Part shown: one piece after another, positions 26,701 through 36,834 of the stretch
How the letters are laid out: every line of letters starts with the position of its first letter
How positions within the stretch are numbered: the first letter of the stretch is position 1
NCBI GenBank assembly: GCA_922989275.2
Contig: OV277861.1
Coordinates: 20,304,479-20,368,478 of the forward strand
Length of the DNA: 64,000 nt
Direction of reading: 5' to 3'
Origin: Gari tellinella
Taxonomy: Eukaryota; Mollusca; Bivalvia; Cardiida; Psammobiidae
Position numbers and translations under genes: made by a program
Notes under the pieces: generated by a model
What the model was told of the DNA's origin: nothing
What the model saw: only the letters and a program-made list of their open reading frames with translations
The model's database searches: none

Positions 26701-29700
26701 TGATACAGTTATAGATATCTTTGTAACTTTTCAATTATACCTTGTAGAGTTCGAAGTGGACAAATACGCAATATAGATTCTGCCAGAGTTTCCATGGTGG
26801 GGCAGGTTAAAAGGTAAACTAGTTTTGAGTTTGGACATGTTAACTCTTATAACTCTTATCATGCTAAATGAATGTATGCCATAAAGATGTTTTCATATAG
26901 CTAATCAGGTTTTATGCGAGTATTTTTCATAAAAGAAGTAAAACTGTACACATGGTGTTCAACCTAATTAGTGACAAATATAATAGATTCTGAACAAGTG
27001 CAACAATCCAATTTGCTGTGTCTGGAGCTACCTTTACTTATGATTAGGTTCATATAGATCTGAGCTCCAGATAAAAGGGCAGGGCTCCAGAAAAGAGGGG
27101 GGTAAACTGAACTAATCCAACAATTTCTCACTCATTTTAGCACCAACTCCTATTGTTTTACTACTCATTAGAATCGTCTCTAAGAGACGATTCTGATGAG
27201 CAGTGACACCATAGAGTTTAAAGTAGAAATAAAGATTTTAGGTTTTGAAATACTCCCCTTATCTGGAGCCCTGAAAGGGGGGGGGGGGGGGGGGGGGGGG
27301 CTAAAATGTTAAACTTGTGTCCTATATGTCACCACTAAACAAGGTGATATAAATACTCATTAGAATCCTCTCATAGAAATGATTCTGAAGAGTAGTCACA
27401 ACATGAGGTTGGTTGTAGCATCAACTCTTTCAACACTAAGTAACTCTTGTGGGTTATTAAGTTTCCTTGTGGATACTTTAAGTTAACTTACATGAACCAG
27501 TCTACTTGGAATTCTGGGTAGTTTAATAAATACTGCACTAAATAATCAAACAGTGTAGGCCCTGATCAGAGGGCTCCTACAGGAGCCCTCTGATCTGGGT
27601 CTACACTATTTGCATATGGAAAGAGTATATTTTAAACATATCCACAGTGTTGAAAGAGTTAATAACTATGAAACGCCGGAATCAAATAAAATACGGTAAA
27701 CACCAGATTGCCTCGGTTGTGTTTGTACTATTGTACTTACCTCTTCACCCAACTACGATAGATGTAGTAGTAGTTGACATTTTGTTATTTGCAGGTTAGA
27801 TACTAATGAGACGGCATCGTCAGTAATGGAACATCAACACATTCAGAATGATACTGCCAACACTTCAGATACTATCACAGAAGAGGAAGAAGACGGGGCA
27901 GATAATACCCAGACCTCACAGAGCTCTCAGTCTGGAGAAACTGAAAGTAGAGATAATCAGAATAATATAACACCAGCAGTAAGTTACTTCCTGTCAAACC
28001 CTGTATCGATAATGCCCACACCTTGCAGAGCTCTCAGTCTGGAGAAACTGAAAGTAGAGATAATCAAAATAATATAACACCAGCAGTAAGATCCTCTATA
28101 TCAATGACAGTAAAACCTCTCTATTACGGCCACTAAAACGAAAGCTAAATGATTGTATAAAAGACAGGTGACAGCTTAAAGCAAGGTGACAGTCAAACAG
28201 AAAGCTCTAGGCTCAAATCTGACCAATCAAATGCTTGAGAACGCACTAATACTCAACCCAAACGCTTTATCAGCGCTGGACCTGTGTAATACATACCCTG
28301 CTGCACTACTCTTATAATTATTGTGTTAAGTTGGATAGGATCAAAGATCATTTTGAAGTTGTTTTTATTTTTCAGCTTCCAGCGGCTCAGTATACCTGGA
28401 GACTAGATCTAGGTAAAACAGAGCCATATTGGCGAGGCTGGTTTGAAGGACTGTCCAATAGGTTTCTATCCTGTAATGTCCCTAAATTATTATTACTTGC
28501 AGGTGAGCATTCAACTAGTGTTTCTATCTGTTGAGAAGATGTTATCTGTTTAATCACATATATGAACCAGCAGTATTTTGACTTTGTTTGAGGCAGGATA
28601 CTGCTTAACTCATTACCCCATAGCCTGATACTAGTATTTAAGTTAGGTGACCTCTTAAAACAGATTGAAAGTAAAGCCTTAAGGCACATTCTGCTTTACT
28701 TTCAGCCTGCTTTAAGCTACCATCTACTAGAATATAGAAATATTTTCTTATAATATATTGTCATGACTATAAACTGGAATTATTTTCTTGAGTGGAGGAA
28801 TAAATTAGACATGTAAAAAGGTGTACCTATGGAGTAATGGGTTAAAGTCATCATCATTGGCCTCCACTCGCTTCTGTTAAAGTAGGATGAATATAAAGCA
28901 GAAAGTTTCTTTCGGAGCTTTATATTTAACTACAAACTACCTGTTTTAAACAGCATCAAGGAATATTCCTTTATGGTGCTTGTGCGGAGAAAGGGGTTGA
29001 ACAAATCTGAATGCAAACATATTTCAATAAATAGTAGAAAAAGACTTGTTAAAAATTGTAAGGATTACTTTTTATCTGAGTTACAATTTGGAGCCTTATC
29101 AGATGTGAGCCTTACCCTTGCAGTGCTCTAGCTCCAGACTGTTTGCAAAGGAAACAATTGATTCAGCACAAAGACATTTATTGGAGAAGGCGAATTAACT
29201 CTTTCAACGTTATGGACCTGTTTAGAATATTCTCATTACATAAATGCAAACAGTGTAGACCCAGATCAGAGGGCTCTTATAGGAGACTGGTCCAATAAGA
29301 AAACAATGCAGATCCTGATCAGACAGCTTCTTTAGCACCATTTTAAAAAAGAACCATCAAATTTCAATCTACGGTAGTAGCAGAAGAATTGTAAATGTAT
29401 AACACATTTTCATGACTCATATTTCAGGTGTTGATAGATTAGATAAAGATCTCACTATAGGACAAATGCAAGGTAAGATCTAACATTATTGGCTGTCTTT
29501 ATTTGGTTGCTATCATAGTAGGTGTAACCTTTTCATTGATTCAAGTGATGGATAGAGTGATGTATTTGTACGTCAGTTCAAGAACTGAAAAGGTTAAAAT
29601 CCAGAATATTTGTACCTCTGGTATTCTGGTCTGGGATGAAATAAATGAGGGTGGTCTGGCAGCTTGTCTCCTGGAGTTGTGATATGACTGAAATACTGTT

Positions 29701-32700
29701 AAAGCTACTTAAAACCCAATTTTAACAACAACAAATCCTCGGTTATTTAAAATTGTTATTTATTGAACAAACTCTTTGTCAGACTATAAAGTATTCATAT
29801 ACTTTTACTAGTTTTGATTTTATAAACGATACTGCATATAAGCTGTAGTGAGGCAATTTTTGTATTGTTAACCTCAAACAAATGATACATTGACTTGTAA
29901 ATTTGTACTGTTTCAGTCAATACTGTGCTAATATACCATTCAGTGAAGAAAAAGACAATTTGCTGCTTAATGCTAGCCAAAGTAATCCAAAAAGCCCCAA
30001 AAATGTATCTGCAAATAAGCATTTATACTTTGGATGCCATGCATGTTAAACCCATTCACCCCTGAAAGTTTGAATGGAAATTTTTAATCTCCAATTAAAT
30101 CGAGTCTATTTTTGACTTCATGCAGGTGTTTATTACAGTATATTGCAAAATTACAAACAGTGCAGACCCTGATCAGAGGGCTCCTGTATGAGCCCTCTGA
30201 TCAGTGTCTACACTGTTTGCATAGGACAAGTGTAATTCTTGGAGATGCGCTATTTGTTAATGACGAGTATACTCGTGACTAGGGTTGAATGTGTTAACTA
30301 GGTGTATGTTTTGTACTTTCCAGGTAAATTCCAGATGCATGTGTTGCCTAAGAGTGGACATGCAGTACATGAAGACGTTTGACTAGAAGTATGTTTTGTA
30401 CTTTCCAGGTAAATTCCAGATGCATGTGTTGCCTAAGAGTGGACATGCAGTACATGAAGACGTTTGACTAGATGTATGTTTTGTACTTTCCAGTTAAATT
30501 CCAGATGCATGTGTTGCCTAAGAGTGGACATGCAGTACATGAAGACGTTTGACTAGATGTATGTTTTGTACTTTCCAGGTAAATTCCAGATGCATGTGTT
30601 GCCTAAGAGTGGACATGCAGTACATGAAGACGTTTGACTAGATGTATGTTTTGTACTTTCCAGGTAAATTCCAGATGCATGTGTTGCCTAAGAGTGGACA
30701 TGCAGTACATGAAGACGTTTGACTAGATGTATGTTTTGTACTTTCCAGGTAAATTCCAGATGCATGTGTTGCCTAAGAGTGGACATGCAGTACATGAAGA
30801 CGTTTGACTAGAAGTATGTTTTGTACTTTCCAGGTAAATTCCAGATGCATGTGTTGCCTAAGAGTGGACATGCAGTACATGAAGACGTTTAACTAGGTGT
30901 ATGTTTTGTACTTTCCAGGTAAATTCCAGATGCATGTGTTGCCTAAGAGTGGACATGCAGTACATGAAGACGTTTAACTAGGTGTATGTTTTGTACTTTC
31001 CAGGTAAATTCCAGATGCATGTGTTGCCTAAGAGTGGACATGCAGTACATGAAGACGTTTGACTAGGTGTATGTTTTGAACTTTCCAGGTAAATTCCAGA
31101 TGCATGTGTTGCCTAAGAGTGGACATGCAGTACATGAAGACGTTTGACTAGATGTATGTTTTGTACTTTCCAGGTAAATTCCAGATGCATGTGTTGCCTA
31201 AGAGTGGACATGCAGTACATGAAGACGTTTGACTAGGTGTATGTTTTGTACTTTCCAGGTAAATTCCAGATGCATGTGTTGCCTAAGAGTGGACATGCAG
31301 TACATGAAGACGTTTGACTAGGTGTATGTTTTGTACTTTCCAGGTAAATTCCAGATGCATGTGTTGCCTAAGAGTGGACATGCAGTACATGAAGACGTTC
31401 CAGATCAGGTAAACATCAAGATAGTCATAAAAGCTAACCTTCTTCTTTTGTAAGTGTATATTGACACTTTTTTGAAACGTTATACAGTGCTCCCTCCCTA
31501 CAACGGCCCTCCTAACAACCATTCCCTCCTTACAACAACCTTTGTCGCAGATCCATAAACAGGACAATTATGGCCAACCTATTCACGACTGCAATATCAT
31601 CTCCTTAAAATTGTTGTCTGCTGTTTTTCTCAAAGTTACATAATGGACATTTTGACAGAAAAAAACCTTAATGACGAGTGACAAACAGCTTGAATCCAGA
31701 TCCGATGCCGCATTACGCGGCATCTGATTTGGATTCAAGCTGTTTGCAAACGTGAGCCAATTGCCCTCCCTATAACGACTCCCTCCGAACAACACACACA
31801 ATTTCTGTCTCCCATTGGGTGTCATTGTAGAGAGGGAGCGCTGTAGACATTCATTGCAATATTACTTTAGTCAAGTTACCTGAATTTGAGAAATAAAAGC
31901 AGATGCCAGTTGTTTAAAGCTGATGACATCATGGCAGTGAAGGGGTATACACAACTTAACTGTTTGACACTGATCATATTTTCGGAAAAAAAATCTTTCA
32001 ATTCTTATTTGAGAATAAATGCAGACTACAAAATTTGCAGGTAACAAGTAGATAGCAAGAAAAAGGTTAAGTTTTCCTTTTTACTCTCTTTCTCGTTGGA
32101 GTACCTATATCTCGCTTTTGCTTCTTTATGATAGCAAACATTTAATTTTGAGAAATATTTGTGTGTTTTTATCTAACAGGTTGCTGAGGTGATGTGTACC
32201 TTTCTACTAAGGAATAAAATGACTTCTGCTACCTCAAGTTTCCAGAGGTATATAGTATAGTAAAAATATTTTGAATATACAGTCGAAACTCGATACTTCG
32301 AACTCATCTAAATCAACCTTACTAGTACCTCATAAGTTAAATTTGGATAACTAGATCTAGCTTAAGTTGAACATACCCATATTTAAAGTTAAAACATGGC
32401 TAAGCCAAGTTTTAAATTTGAAATATGGGTATGTTCGAACTAACACAAGTTCAAATTATCGAGTTTTGACTATATATTGAAGTAAATTGAAGCTGGCTAT
32501 TTATTTAACCCTTCTGCAGTAAAATTGTGAGCTTTGAAATTGTTCTTCAAATTATGTTTAATCATGCAAATTATGATTAATCATGCTTTTTATACTCTCA
32601 TGACAAGATCATTTAGGGTATTTAGGGATCTGCCCATATGTTTGTGTGTTCGTACATGTATGTATCCCAAACAGGAAAATCTAAAATCTAAAAAGAAGTC

Positions 32701-33357
32701 TATTTGTTGGTTTAAAAAAAATGGTGACAGCTGCAAGCAAGATGAAAGTAAAGCAGAAAGCTCTTGAAGGAGCTTTCTGCTTTACTGTCATCTTACCTTA
32801 AGCAGTCACCTCTCTTTAAAACAGGAAAAAATTAACCTTGTGCTTTGGTCTGAACCCATTTGTGTCAACGATCCCATATATGGGACATAGGCAAACAGTA
32901 TAGACAATGATCAGACTCTGCATCATGTGGCGTCTGATTACAGTCTACACTGTTTGCTGACAGGAATTTCAATATAGAACAAGAAGAAAATGAAAATTTA
33001 GACCAGGTACCCCTTAACCCATTACCCCATAGCCAGTAATATTGGAAATAAATGATCACTTAAAGCATGTTGAAAGTAAAGCAGAATGTGCCTTAGGGCA
33101 CATTCTGCTTTACTTTCAGCCTGCTTTAAGCTATAATCTGCTAGAATACAGAAAAATTATCTTACAATACTTATTCATGACTGTATAAATTGAAACTATT
33201 TTCTTCAGTAGAGGAATGAATTGAAGGCGTAAAAAGCATATTTATGGGGTAATGGGTTAAATAAAAACTGGACTAATCCAATATATAAGAATGAAAGTTA
33301 ATAGAGAGGTTGTACTATTTTTGTTTGTATTGTTCCAGGGTATTTCCAGCCTGTTGA
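17789..33357 (+). CDS. PPME1: Protein phosphatase methylesterase 1, complete 14-exon gene
   Basis: PPME1 is an alpha/beta hydrolase that removes the methyl ester from the C-terminal Leu of the PP2A catalytic subunit (family knowledge). Exons: 17789-17862, 22066-22171, 22583-22675, 23198-23255, 23691-23742, 24674-24742, 25780-25956, 26748-26813, 27795-27978, 28376-28502, 29428-29472, 31344-31408, 32180-32247, 33339-33357. All junctions are GT/AG and in phase; the total is 1203 nt, 400 residues plus TGA (human protein 386). Visible motifs: RDYSPIYWDKYF, the oxyanion-side LFLHGGGFSALSW, nucleophile GHSMGG (Ser151, split across exons 6/7), Asp176 in VVIDVVEG, an acidic low-complexity linker in exon 9, YTWRLDLGKTEPYW, His363 in KSGHAVHED, and the ending RVFPAC. 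The start MSSLQKQALKQRIGG leads into a Pro-rich segment as in relatives. Exons 7, 9 and 12 carry partial tandem duplications, described separately; adding the extra exon at 28029-28085 would give 419 residues. Confidence 0.96.
18109..18330 (+). repeat. Two tRNA-like SINE heads in tandem
   Basis: TAGCTCAGAGGTTAGAG with GGTTCGAGTCCC (about 18109-18175) and TAGCTCAGTGGTTC with GGTTCGAGTCCC (about 18262-18328) are A and B boxes of tRNA-like units. The acceptor stem of the first mispairs at several positions, so a working tRNA is unlikely. They sit just left of the foldback element. Confidence 0.55.
18345..19510. mobile_element. Foldback-like element with inverted TTCGCTACC arms
   Basis: The left arm (18345-18470) carries repeated words GGACGTTTCGCTACC and TTCGCCACC. 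The right arm (19400-19510) carries their reverse complement, GGTAGCGAAACGTCC. The arms, about 110-125 bp, are internally repetitive and inverted. The middle holds a separate hAT-like MITE at 19007-19261 and otherwise no open frame. Confidence 0.5.
19007..19261. mobile_element. CAGGGCTGCCAT hAT-like MITE containing the family A hairpin core
   Basis: Ends CAGGGCTGCCATAA and TGGCAGCCCTG; TTACAA is duplicated at both flanks. The interior holds the AAAGCAGGTTGAAAGTAAAG hairpin typical of the TTAA family but without any TTAA boundary. Sister copies: 9548-9751, 37826-38081 and 63212-63468. Confidence 0.8.
20034..21420. mobile_element. TTAA MITE split by the 20235-21356 insertion
   Basis: A core-hairpin MITE starts at TTAA 20034-20037, is interrupted after TTTCAACCT at 20234, resumes with CAACCTGCTTTAAA at 21357 and ends at TTAA 21417-21420. 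The interrupted right arm of the hairpin shows which element is younger. Confidence 0.85.
20235..21356. mobile_element. 1,122-bp hAT-like element with CAGTGTTCATTCTGG ends
   Basis: The left end CAGTGTTCATTCTGG and right end CCAGAATGATCACTG are inverted repeats with one mismatch. CAACCT is duplicated at 20229-20234 and 21357-21362 (6 bp), so both ends are exact. The interior has no long open frame; near the right end a hairpin of TGGTGGGCCA is visible. Non-autonomous. Confidence 0.85.
21663..22033. mobile_element. TACAGTGCTCCC MITE (family G)
   Basis: TACAGTGCTCCCGCTC and GGAGGGAGCACTGTA ends, TA target, hairpin with CAGATTGAACCCAGATCAGA arms. PPME1 intron 1, 33 bp before exon 2. Other copies: 31483-31845, about 50928-51274, 51625-51977; partial at 48474-48730 and 53930-54115. 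Confidence 0.8.
22886..23121. mobile_element. Core-hairpin TTAA MITE (family A)
   Basis: CCCATTACCCGATAGCCTG left end and AAGGGTTAA right end around the hairpin. In PPME1 intron 3. A further copy about 23848-24095 in intron 5 is followed by a hairpin fragment of the CAGTAAAACC family, and a truncated copy lies at about 24296-24522. Confidence 0.75.
25437..25618. mobile_element. CAGGGCTCC MITE (family D) 18 bp before the exon 7 decoy
   Basis: Ends CAGGGTTCCAGATAAG and CTTATCTGGATCCCTG. The target duplication TTTATG at 25431-25436 and 25619-25624 is exact. The centre is a hairpin AATCGTCTCTTAGAGACGATT within TACTCATTAG arms. It lies in PPME1 intron 6 where the branch point of the decoy acceptor would be. 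Other copies: 1915-2088, 25108-25250 (partial), 27080-27273, about 45735-45925, about 50133-50315. Confidence 0.85.
25637..25779 (+). pseudogene. Partial duplicate (decoy) of PPME1 exon 7
   Basis: Positions 25637-25749 repeat the first 113 nt of exon 7 (25780 onward) almost exactly, with the same TTTGTTTTGCAG acceptor. The offset is 143 bp. This copy runs from the last base of the nucleophile Ser codon past catalytic Asp176, then breaks at TTATCTAGC. Read on, it meets TGA after Leu-Tyr. No good 5' splice site follows before the real exon. Using this acceptor would therefore truncate the protein near residue 190. Near identity points to a recent duplication or an assembly artefact. Confidence 0.85.
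26092..26336. mobile_element. GGGCCCGTTTCATAAAAC MITE (family E)
   Basis: GGGGCCCATTTCATAAAACT and TTATGAAATGGGCCCC inverted ends, hairpin TTTGGAATCGTC/GACGATTCCAAA. PPME1 intron 7. Other copies: 35298-35525, 39438-39670, 45509-45732, 51350-51573; a decayed one about 52110-52335, and a related family with TTACGCAC subterminals at 61953-62168. Target duplication not resolved. Confidence 0.75.
26433..26686. mobile_element. Core-hairpin TTAA MITE (family A)
   Basis: TTAA 26433-26436 and 26683-26686; PPME1 intron 7. A sister copy in intron 10 is bounded by TTAA 28605-28608 and 28842-28845. Confidence 0.8.
27080..27273. mobile_element. CAGGGCTCC MITE (family D) in PPME1 intron 8
   Basis: Same ends and central GACGATT hairpin as the copy at 25437. 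AAAGGG is duplicated at 27074-27079 and 27274-27279. Directly after it lies an uninterrupted run of 24 G (27277-27300) that begins inside the target duplication. Confidence 0.85.
28029..28085 (+). CDS. Potential in-frame cassette exon from duplicated PPME1 exon 9 end
   Basis: Positions about 28007-28091 duplicate 27901-27985 at an offset of 107 bp. In the copy, CCTTGCAG replaces CCTCACAG and creates a usable acceptor, while the GCA/gtaaga donor is retained. The result is 57 nt, phase 0 at both ends, encoding SSQSGETESRDNQNNITPA, a repeat of the acidic Ser/Asn-rich linker. Inclusion would lengthen the disordered loop by 19 residues without touching the fold. Whether it is spliced in cannot be told from sequence. 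Confidence 0.6.
30046..30297. mobile_element. TTAA MITE (AGAGGGCTCC hairpin, family B) abutting the exon 12 array
   Basis: TTAA 30046-30049 and 30294-30297. The central hairpin has arms CAGTGCAGACCCTGATCAG and AGGGCTCC. Its right TTAA is the first four bases of the 85-bp array unit. Other members: 27421-27662, about 34000-34230, 39880-40135 and 58640-58862. Confidence 0.8.
30294..31408 (+). repeat. 13-copy 85-bp tandem array of PPME1 exon 12 with its 3' splice site
   Basis: Exon 12 acceptors fall at 30324, 30409 and every 85 bp to 31344, giving 13 copies of identical period. Each unit is 30 bp of intron end (TTAACTAGGTGTATG to CTTTCCAG) plus the first 55 nt of the exon, including KSGHAVHED. 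Only the last copy continues into the true exon end and donor at 31409. The first 12 read GACGTT followed by TGA or TAA. Copies differ at few sites, for example GTTAAATT in copy 3 and TTTTGAAC in copy 10. Each unit also holds GTATGT, a possible 5' splice site exactly 65 nt after the acceptor, the same length as true exon 12. Confidence 0.95.
31483..31845. mobile_element. TACAGTGCTCCC MITE (family G) in PPME1 intron 12
   Basis: TA-flanked ends as in the 21663 copy. The internal hairpin GAATCCAGATCCGATGCCGC resembles the family C core with a different flank. Confidence 0.8.
32278..32472. mobile_element. TACAGTCGAAACTCG MITE (family F)
   Basis: TACAGTCGAAACTCGATA start, GAGTTTTGACTATA end, central palindrome around GTTAAAACATGGCTAAGCC. 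PPME1 intron 13. Other members: about 2287-2495, 42711-42897 and 43556-43752, all with the hairpin GTGGCTSAGCCAC or a close variant. Confidence 0.8.
33014..33260. mobile_element. Core-hairpin TTAA MITE (family A)
   Basis: TTAA 33014-33017 and 33257-33260 with CCCATTACCCCATAGCC and GGGGTAATGGG ends; last intron of PPME1, 78 bp before exon 14. Downstream copies: TTAA 34739-34990, 54536-54777 and 55903-56145. Confidence 0.85.
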
Positions 33358-33531
33358 TGATGATTCAGAATTAGTTGTGAGACTTTATCTGTCCTCTGTA
33401 CAGATCACATGTGACCACTTACAGCCTAACAGTATATGGAACATGCGAACAATGGAACAAATTCCAACATGTTTGTACACGTCAAACTTGTGGTAGTGAC
33501 CATTCAGGGAAAGATCCTTACAAGTGGAAAC
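33358..33531 (+). other. PPME1 3' UTR start
   Basis: This follows the TGA of PPME1 directly and is unique sequence up to the TTAA-flanked MITE at 33532. No AATAAA is visible here, so the transcript probably continues into the repeats or uses a variant poly(A) signal. Confidence 0.45.
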
Positions 33532-33750
33532 TTAAACTCTTAGCATGCTAGCGGTGAAACCATGACAACCTTTGCAAACAGTTTGGATCCTGATGAGACG
33601 CTGCATAATGCGGCAACTCATCAAGGTCCAAACAGTTTTAAGCTGAGACACTGTTTCGAAAAGAAAATTTAAAAATTCTATTTTTAGAACAGTAGCAGAC
33701 AACAATTGTTGCAGACGATAACAAAAAATACCCAGCATGCAAAGAGTTAA
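33532..33750. mobile_element. TTAA MITE with GATCC/GAGACGC hairpin (family C)
   Basis: TTAA 33532-33535 and 33747-33750, terminal CTTAGCATGC and GCATGCAAAGAG, hairpin CAGTTTGGATCCTGATGAG. Other members: 37341-37553 (hairpin centre GCGTTACGC), 40134-40667, 43150-43366, 49903-50102, 55115-55335, 56955-57198, 58199-58411 and 63000-63205. Confidence 0.75.
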
Positions 33751-35547
33751 TGCAGCACAAAGGGAGCTGAATGCATTGCATGTCCATGTTTCCACAAAGA
33801 AGCGTGATCCTACTGGAGCTTTTTGCATTACTTTCAGTAATTGCTGCATCAAGTAGTCACTTGTCTGGAAAGACTTGATACACATGTGTTCAGTGAATGG
33901 CCTCTCACCACAACTTGAGTGACGACACATCATATTTATTTAATTCTGTGCCAAATACTGCTGCAAAGCAGATAAGGTTTTAACACGTTGGACCCTAGCA
34001 ACGAGTATACTTATCATTTTACAAACAGTGTTCCTGTAAAGAGTACACTTGTCCTATACAAACAGTATAGACCCAGATAAGAGGGTTCCTAAAGGAGCCC
34101 TCTGATCTGGGTCTGCACTGTTTGCCATTTTGCAATATATTGTTAAAAGCATCCCAAATGGGTAGAAAGGACTAGACTTCATGGGAAACTGGGACTTTCC
34201 ATTGACAATTTCAGGGATGAATGAGTCAAGTGACTTTTACCTGTTTATCTGCATAAGAACACTGCCATACATTCCTTAATTAATTAAAATAATAACTGAC
34301 TAAAATGAAGATACACACCTTTTGTGTCTAATACGTGGATTGAGTTGGGTTTTACGGCACCGCAACACTTGAATGGTCACATGGTGCCAATGTGTCTAAT
34401 ATAGTAGCAGCTTAAAGCAATATGAAAGTAAAGCAGAAAGCTCCTAGGCCCTAAGAGCTTTCTGCTTTACTTTCACATTGCTTTAAGCAGACACAGACCA
34501 TAATAGATGCAGATGTACCATATATACTGGTTCAGTTGGATAATTGTGATTTGCATTGATTGCTATGGTAGAAAAGGTTTACGAAAAAATGCAATAATAA
34601 TTGTGCTTGGTATTTGCCGGTCAATGTCTGGCTTTTGTCATGTATTAAGGTACACATACAAAACGTGTATAATTGTGTGATTTACAGTCAAACTTGTGTT
34701 GAACAACCACTCTTGAAGGTTGAAAGACAGGTAGTTGTTTAACCCATTACCCAATAAATATGCCTTTTTACGCCTTTAATTTATTTCTCTACTGAAGAAA
34801 ATAGTTCCAATCTATACAGTTATCAATTTGTATGACAAGAACTATTTTCTATATTCTAGCAGATTGTAGCTTAAAGCAGATTGAAAGTAAAGCAGAATGT
34901 GCCTTAAGGCACATTCTGCTTTACTTTCAAACAGCTTTAAGTGGTCACCTATCATCAATACTAGAAACAGTCTATGGGGTAGTTGTTTAATGCAGGACAA
35001 AAGTATTGCACGGAATGTTCTTAAGACGCTTTCTGAATTTAATTTTGTTTTGCCTTAACCCACTGAACACTAACAACAAGTATACTCATCATTTACACTG
35101 TACCAAGAGTTTACTTGTTCTATGCAAACAGGGTGGACCCAGATGCAGGAGCCCTCTGATCATGTTTTGTCCTGTTTGTAATCAGTGCAATACATTGTTT
35201 AATTCAACCTTAAACAGTCAACAGTGGCCTATATTTAATTGGAAACTGGAATGTTTTGTTTGAAGTTTCAGGGATTAATGAGTTGAGCTGATACCTGGGC
35301 CCGTTTCATAAAACTTTGTACCACAAAAATGGTCATAAGTCAAAACTTTAAAATACATTTAATTTCTGATTTCTCTATCTAATCCTGTCTTGTGACATCT
35401 CTTTGGAATCTTCTGTTCAAGAGATGTCACAAGACAGGATAAGATGGAGAAATGAATAATAATTGAGACTTTAACAATCTGACTTCAACAACATTTGTAG
35501 TACAAAGTTTTATGACACAGGCCCCTGACTTATAAACAGCTTTTTAG

Positions 35548-36780
35548 CTCACCTGAGCTAGCTCAGGGTGAGCTATTGCAATCCTTGAATGTGCGTCGTC
35601 CGTCCTGCGTCGTCCGGTGTCAACAATTTTAGTGTTTACACTCTAGAGACGACAATATTTATCCAATCTTTCTCAAACTTGCACAGTTGGTTATATTGCC
35701 ATAAGAGTTCGGATGAGTTTGATTATGGTTAAAATCGGACAAATAGGTCATGATTTATCTACCTTTGAATTGCTGAAAATGCCATATTTAACATTGTTTA
35801 CACTCTAGAGGCCACAATGTTTATCCAATCTTTCTAAAACTTTCCCAGATTGTATATTACTATAAGAGTTCGGATGAGTTTGATTTTGGTTGAAATTGGA
35901 CAAATAGATCAAGAGTTGTCTACCTTTGAACTGCTGAAAATGCCATATTTATCGGTGTTTACATTCTAGAGTTCACAATTTTTATCCAATCTATCTCAAA
36001 CTTGCTGAGATTGTATATGACTATAAGAGTTCAGATGAGTTTGATTATGGTTGAAATCAAAAGAATAGGTCGAGAGGTATCTACCTTTGAATTGCTGAAA
36101 ATGTCATATTTAAGGGTGTTTACACTCTAGAGGCCACACATTTTATCCAATCTTTCTCAAACTTACTCAGATTGTATATGACCATAAGACTTCGAATAAG
36201 TGTAATTATGGTTGTAATCGGATTAATAGGTCAAGAGTTATCTACCTTTGAATTGCTGAAAATGATATATTTAACAGTGTTTACCCTCTAGAGGTCACAA
36301 TATTTATCCAAGCTCTCTCAAACTTGCCCAGATTGTATATTACCATAAGAGTTAAAAAAAAAGGGTGATTATGGTTGAAATCGGACAAATAGATCAAGAG
36401 TTATCTACCTTTGAATTGCTGAAAATGCCATATTTTACAGCGTTTACACTTTTGCAACTACAGTTTTCAATGGATTTTGATTATAATTGTACACAAAGTA
36501 TATAGCTATACGTTCTCGAAGGAGTTCAATTATTGTTGAAATCTAATCATTGTGGCAATAGTTGCTTGCCCTTGATATACTTTGATATGCTAGAAAAAGG
36601 CTTCATTTCAGTATTGTTTAGGCTCTAGTTTTCTGCCTTTGATGTACTCTACTATACTAGAGTAGGTCGACAAACTTGAATGGATTTAGAATAAAACGGG
36701 TGAAATTCAAAGGTAAAGCTATCAGGCTTCATTACAAATGGTGAGCGATATCAGGGCCTTCAGGCCCTCTTGTTCATCTT
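35548..36780. repeat. GGTGAGCTATTG element with about five diverged internal repeats
   Basis: It starts with TTAGCTCACCTGAGCTAGC and ends GGCCCTCTTGTTCATC. Inside, units of about 155 bp repeat GTTTACACTCTAGAG, TTTATCCAATCTTTCTCAAA, GATGAGTTTGATTATGGTTG and TCTACCTTTGAATTGCTGAA. This is a class of repeat common in bivalve genomes. No open frame is conserved. Confidence 0.75.
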
Positions 36781-36834
36781 CTTTTTGTAGTTTTACCTTG
36801 CAGTGGTTTAGCAGCTCAAAGTATTATTATTATT

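Noticed and set aside
30294..31408. CRISPR-like regular repeat
   Set aside because: There are no spacers: the whole 85-bp unit repeats, it contains exon sequence, and the genome is eukaryotic.
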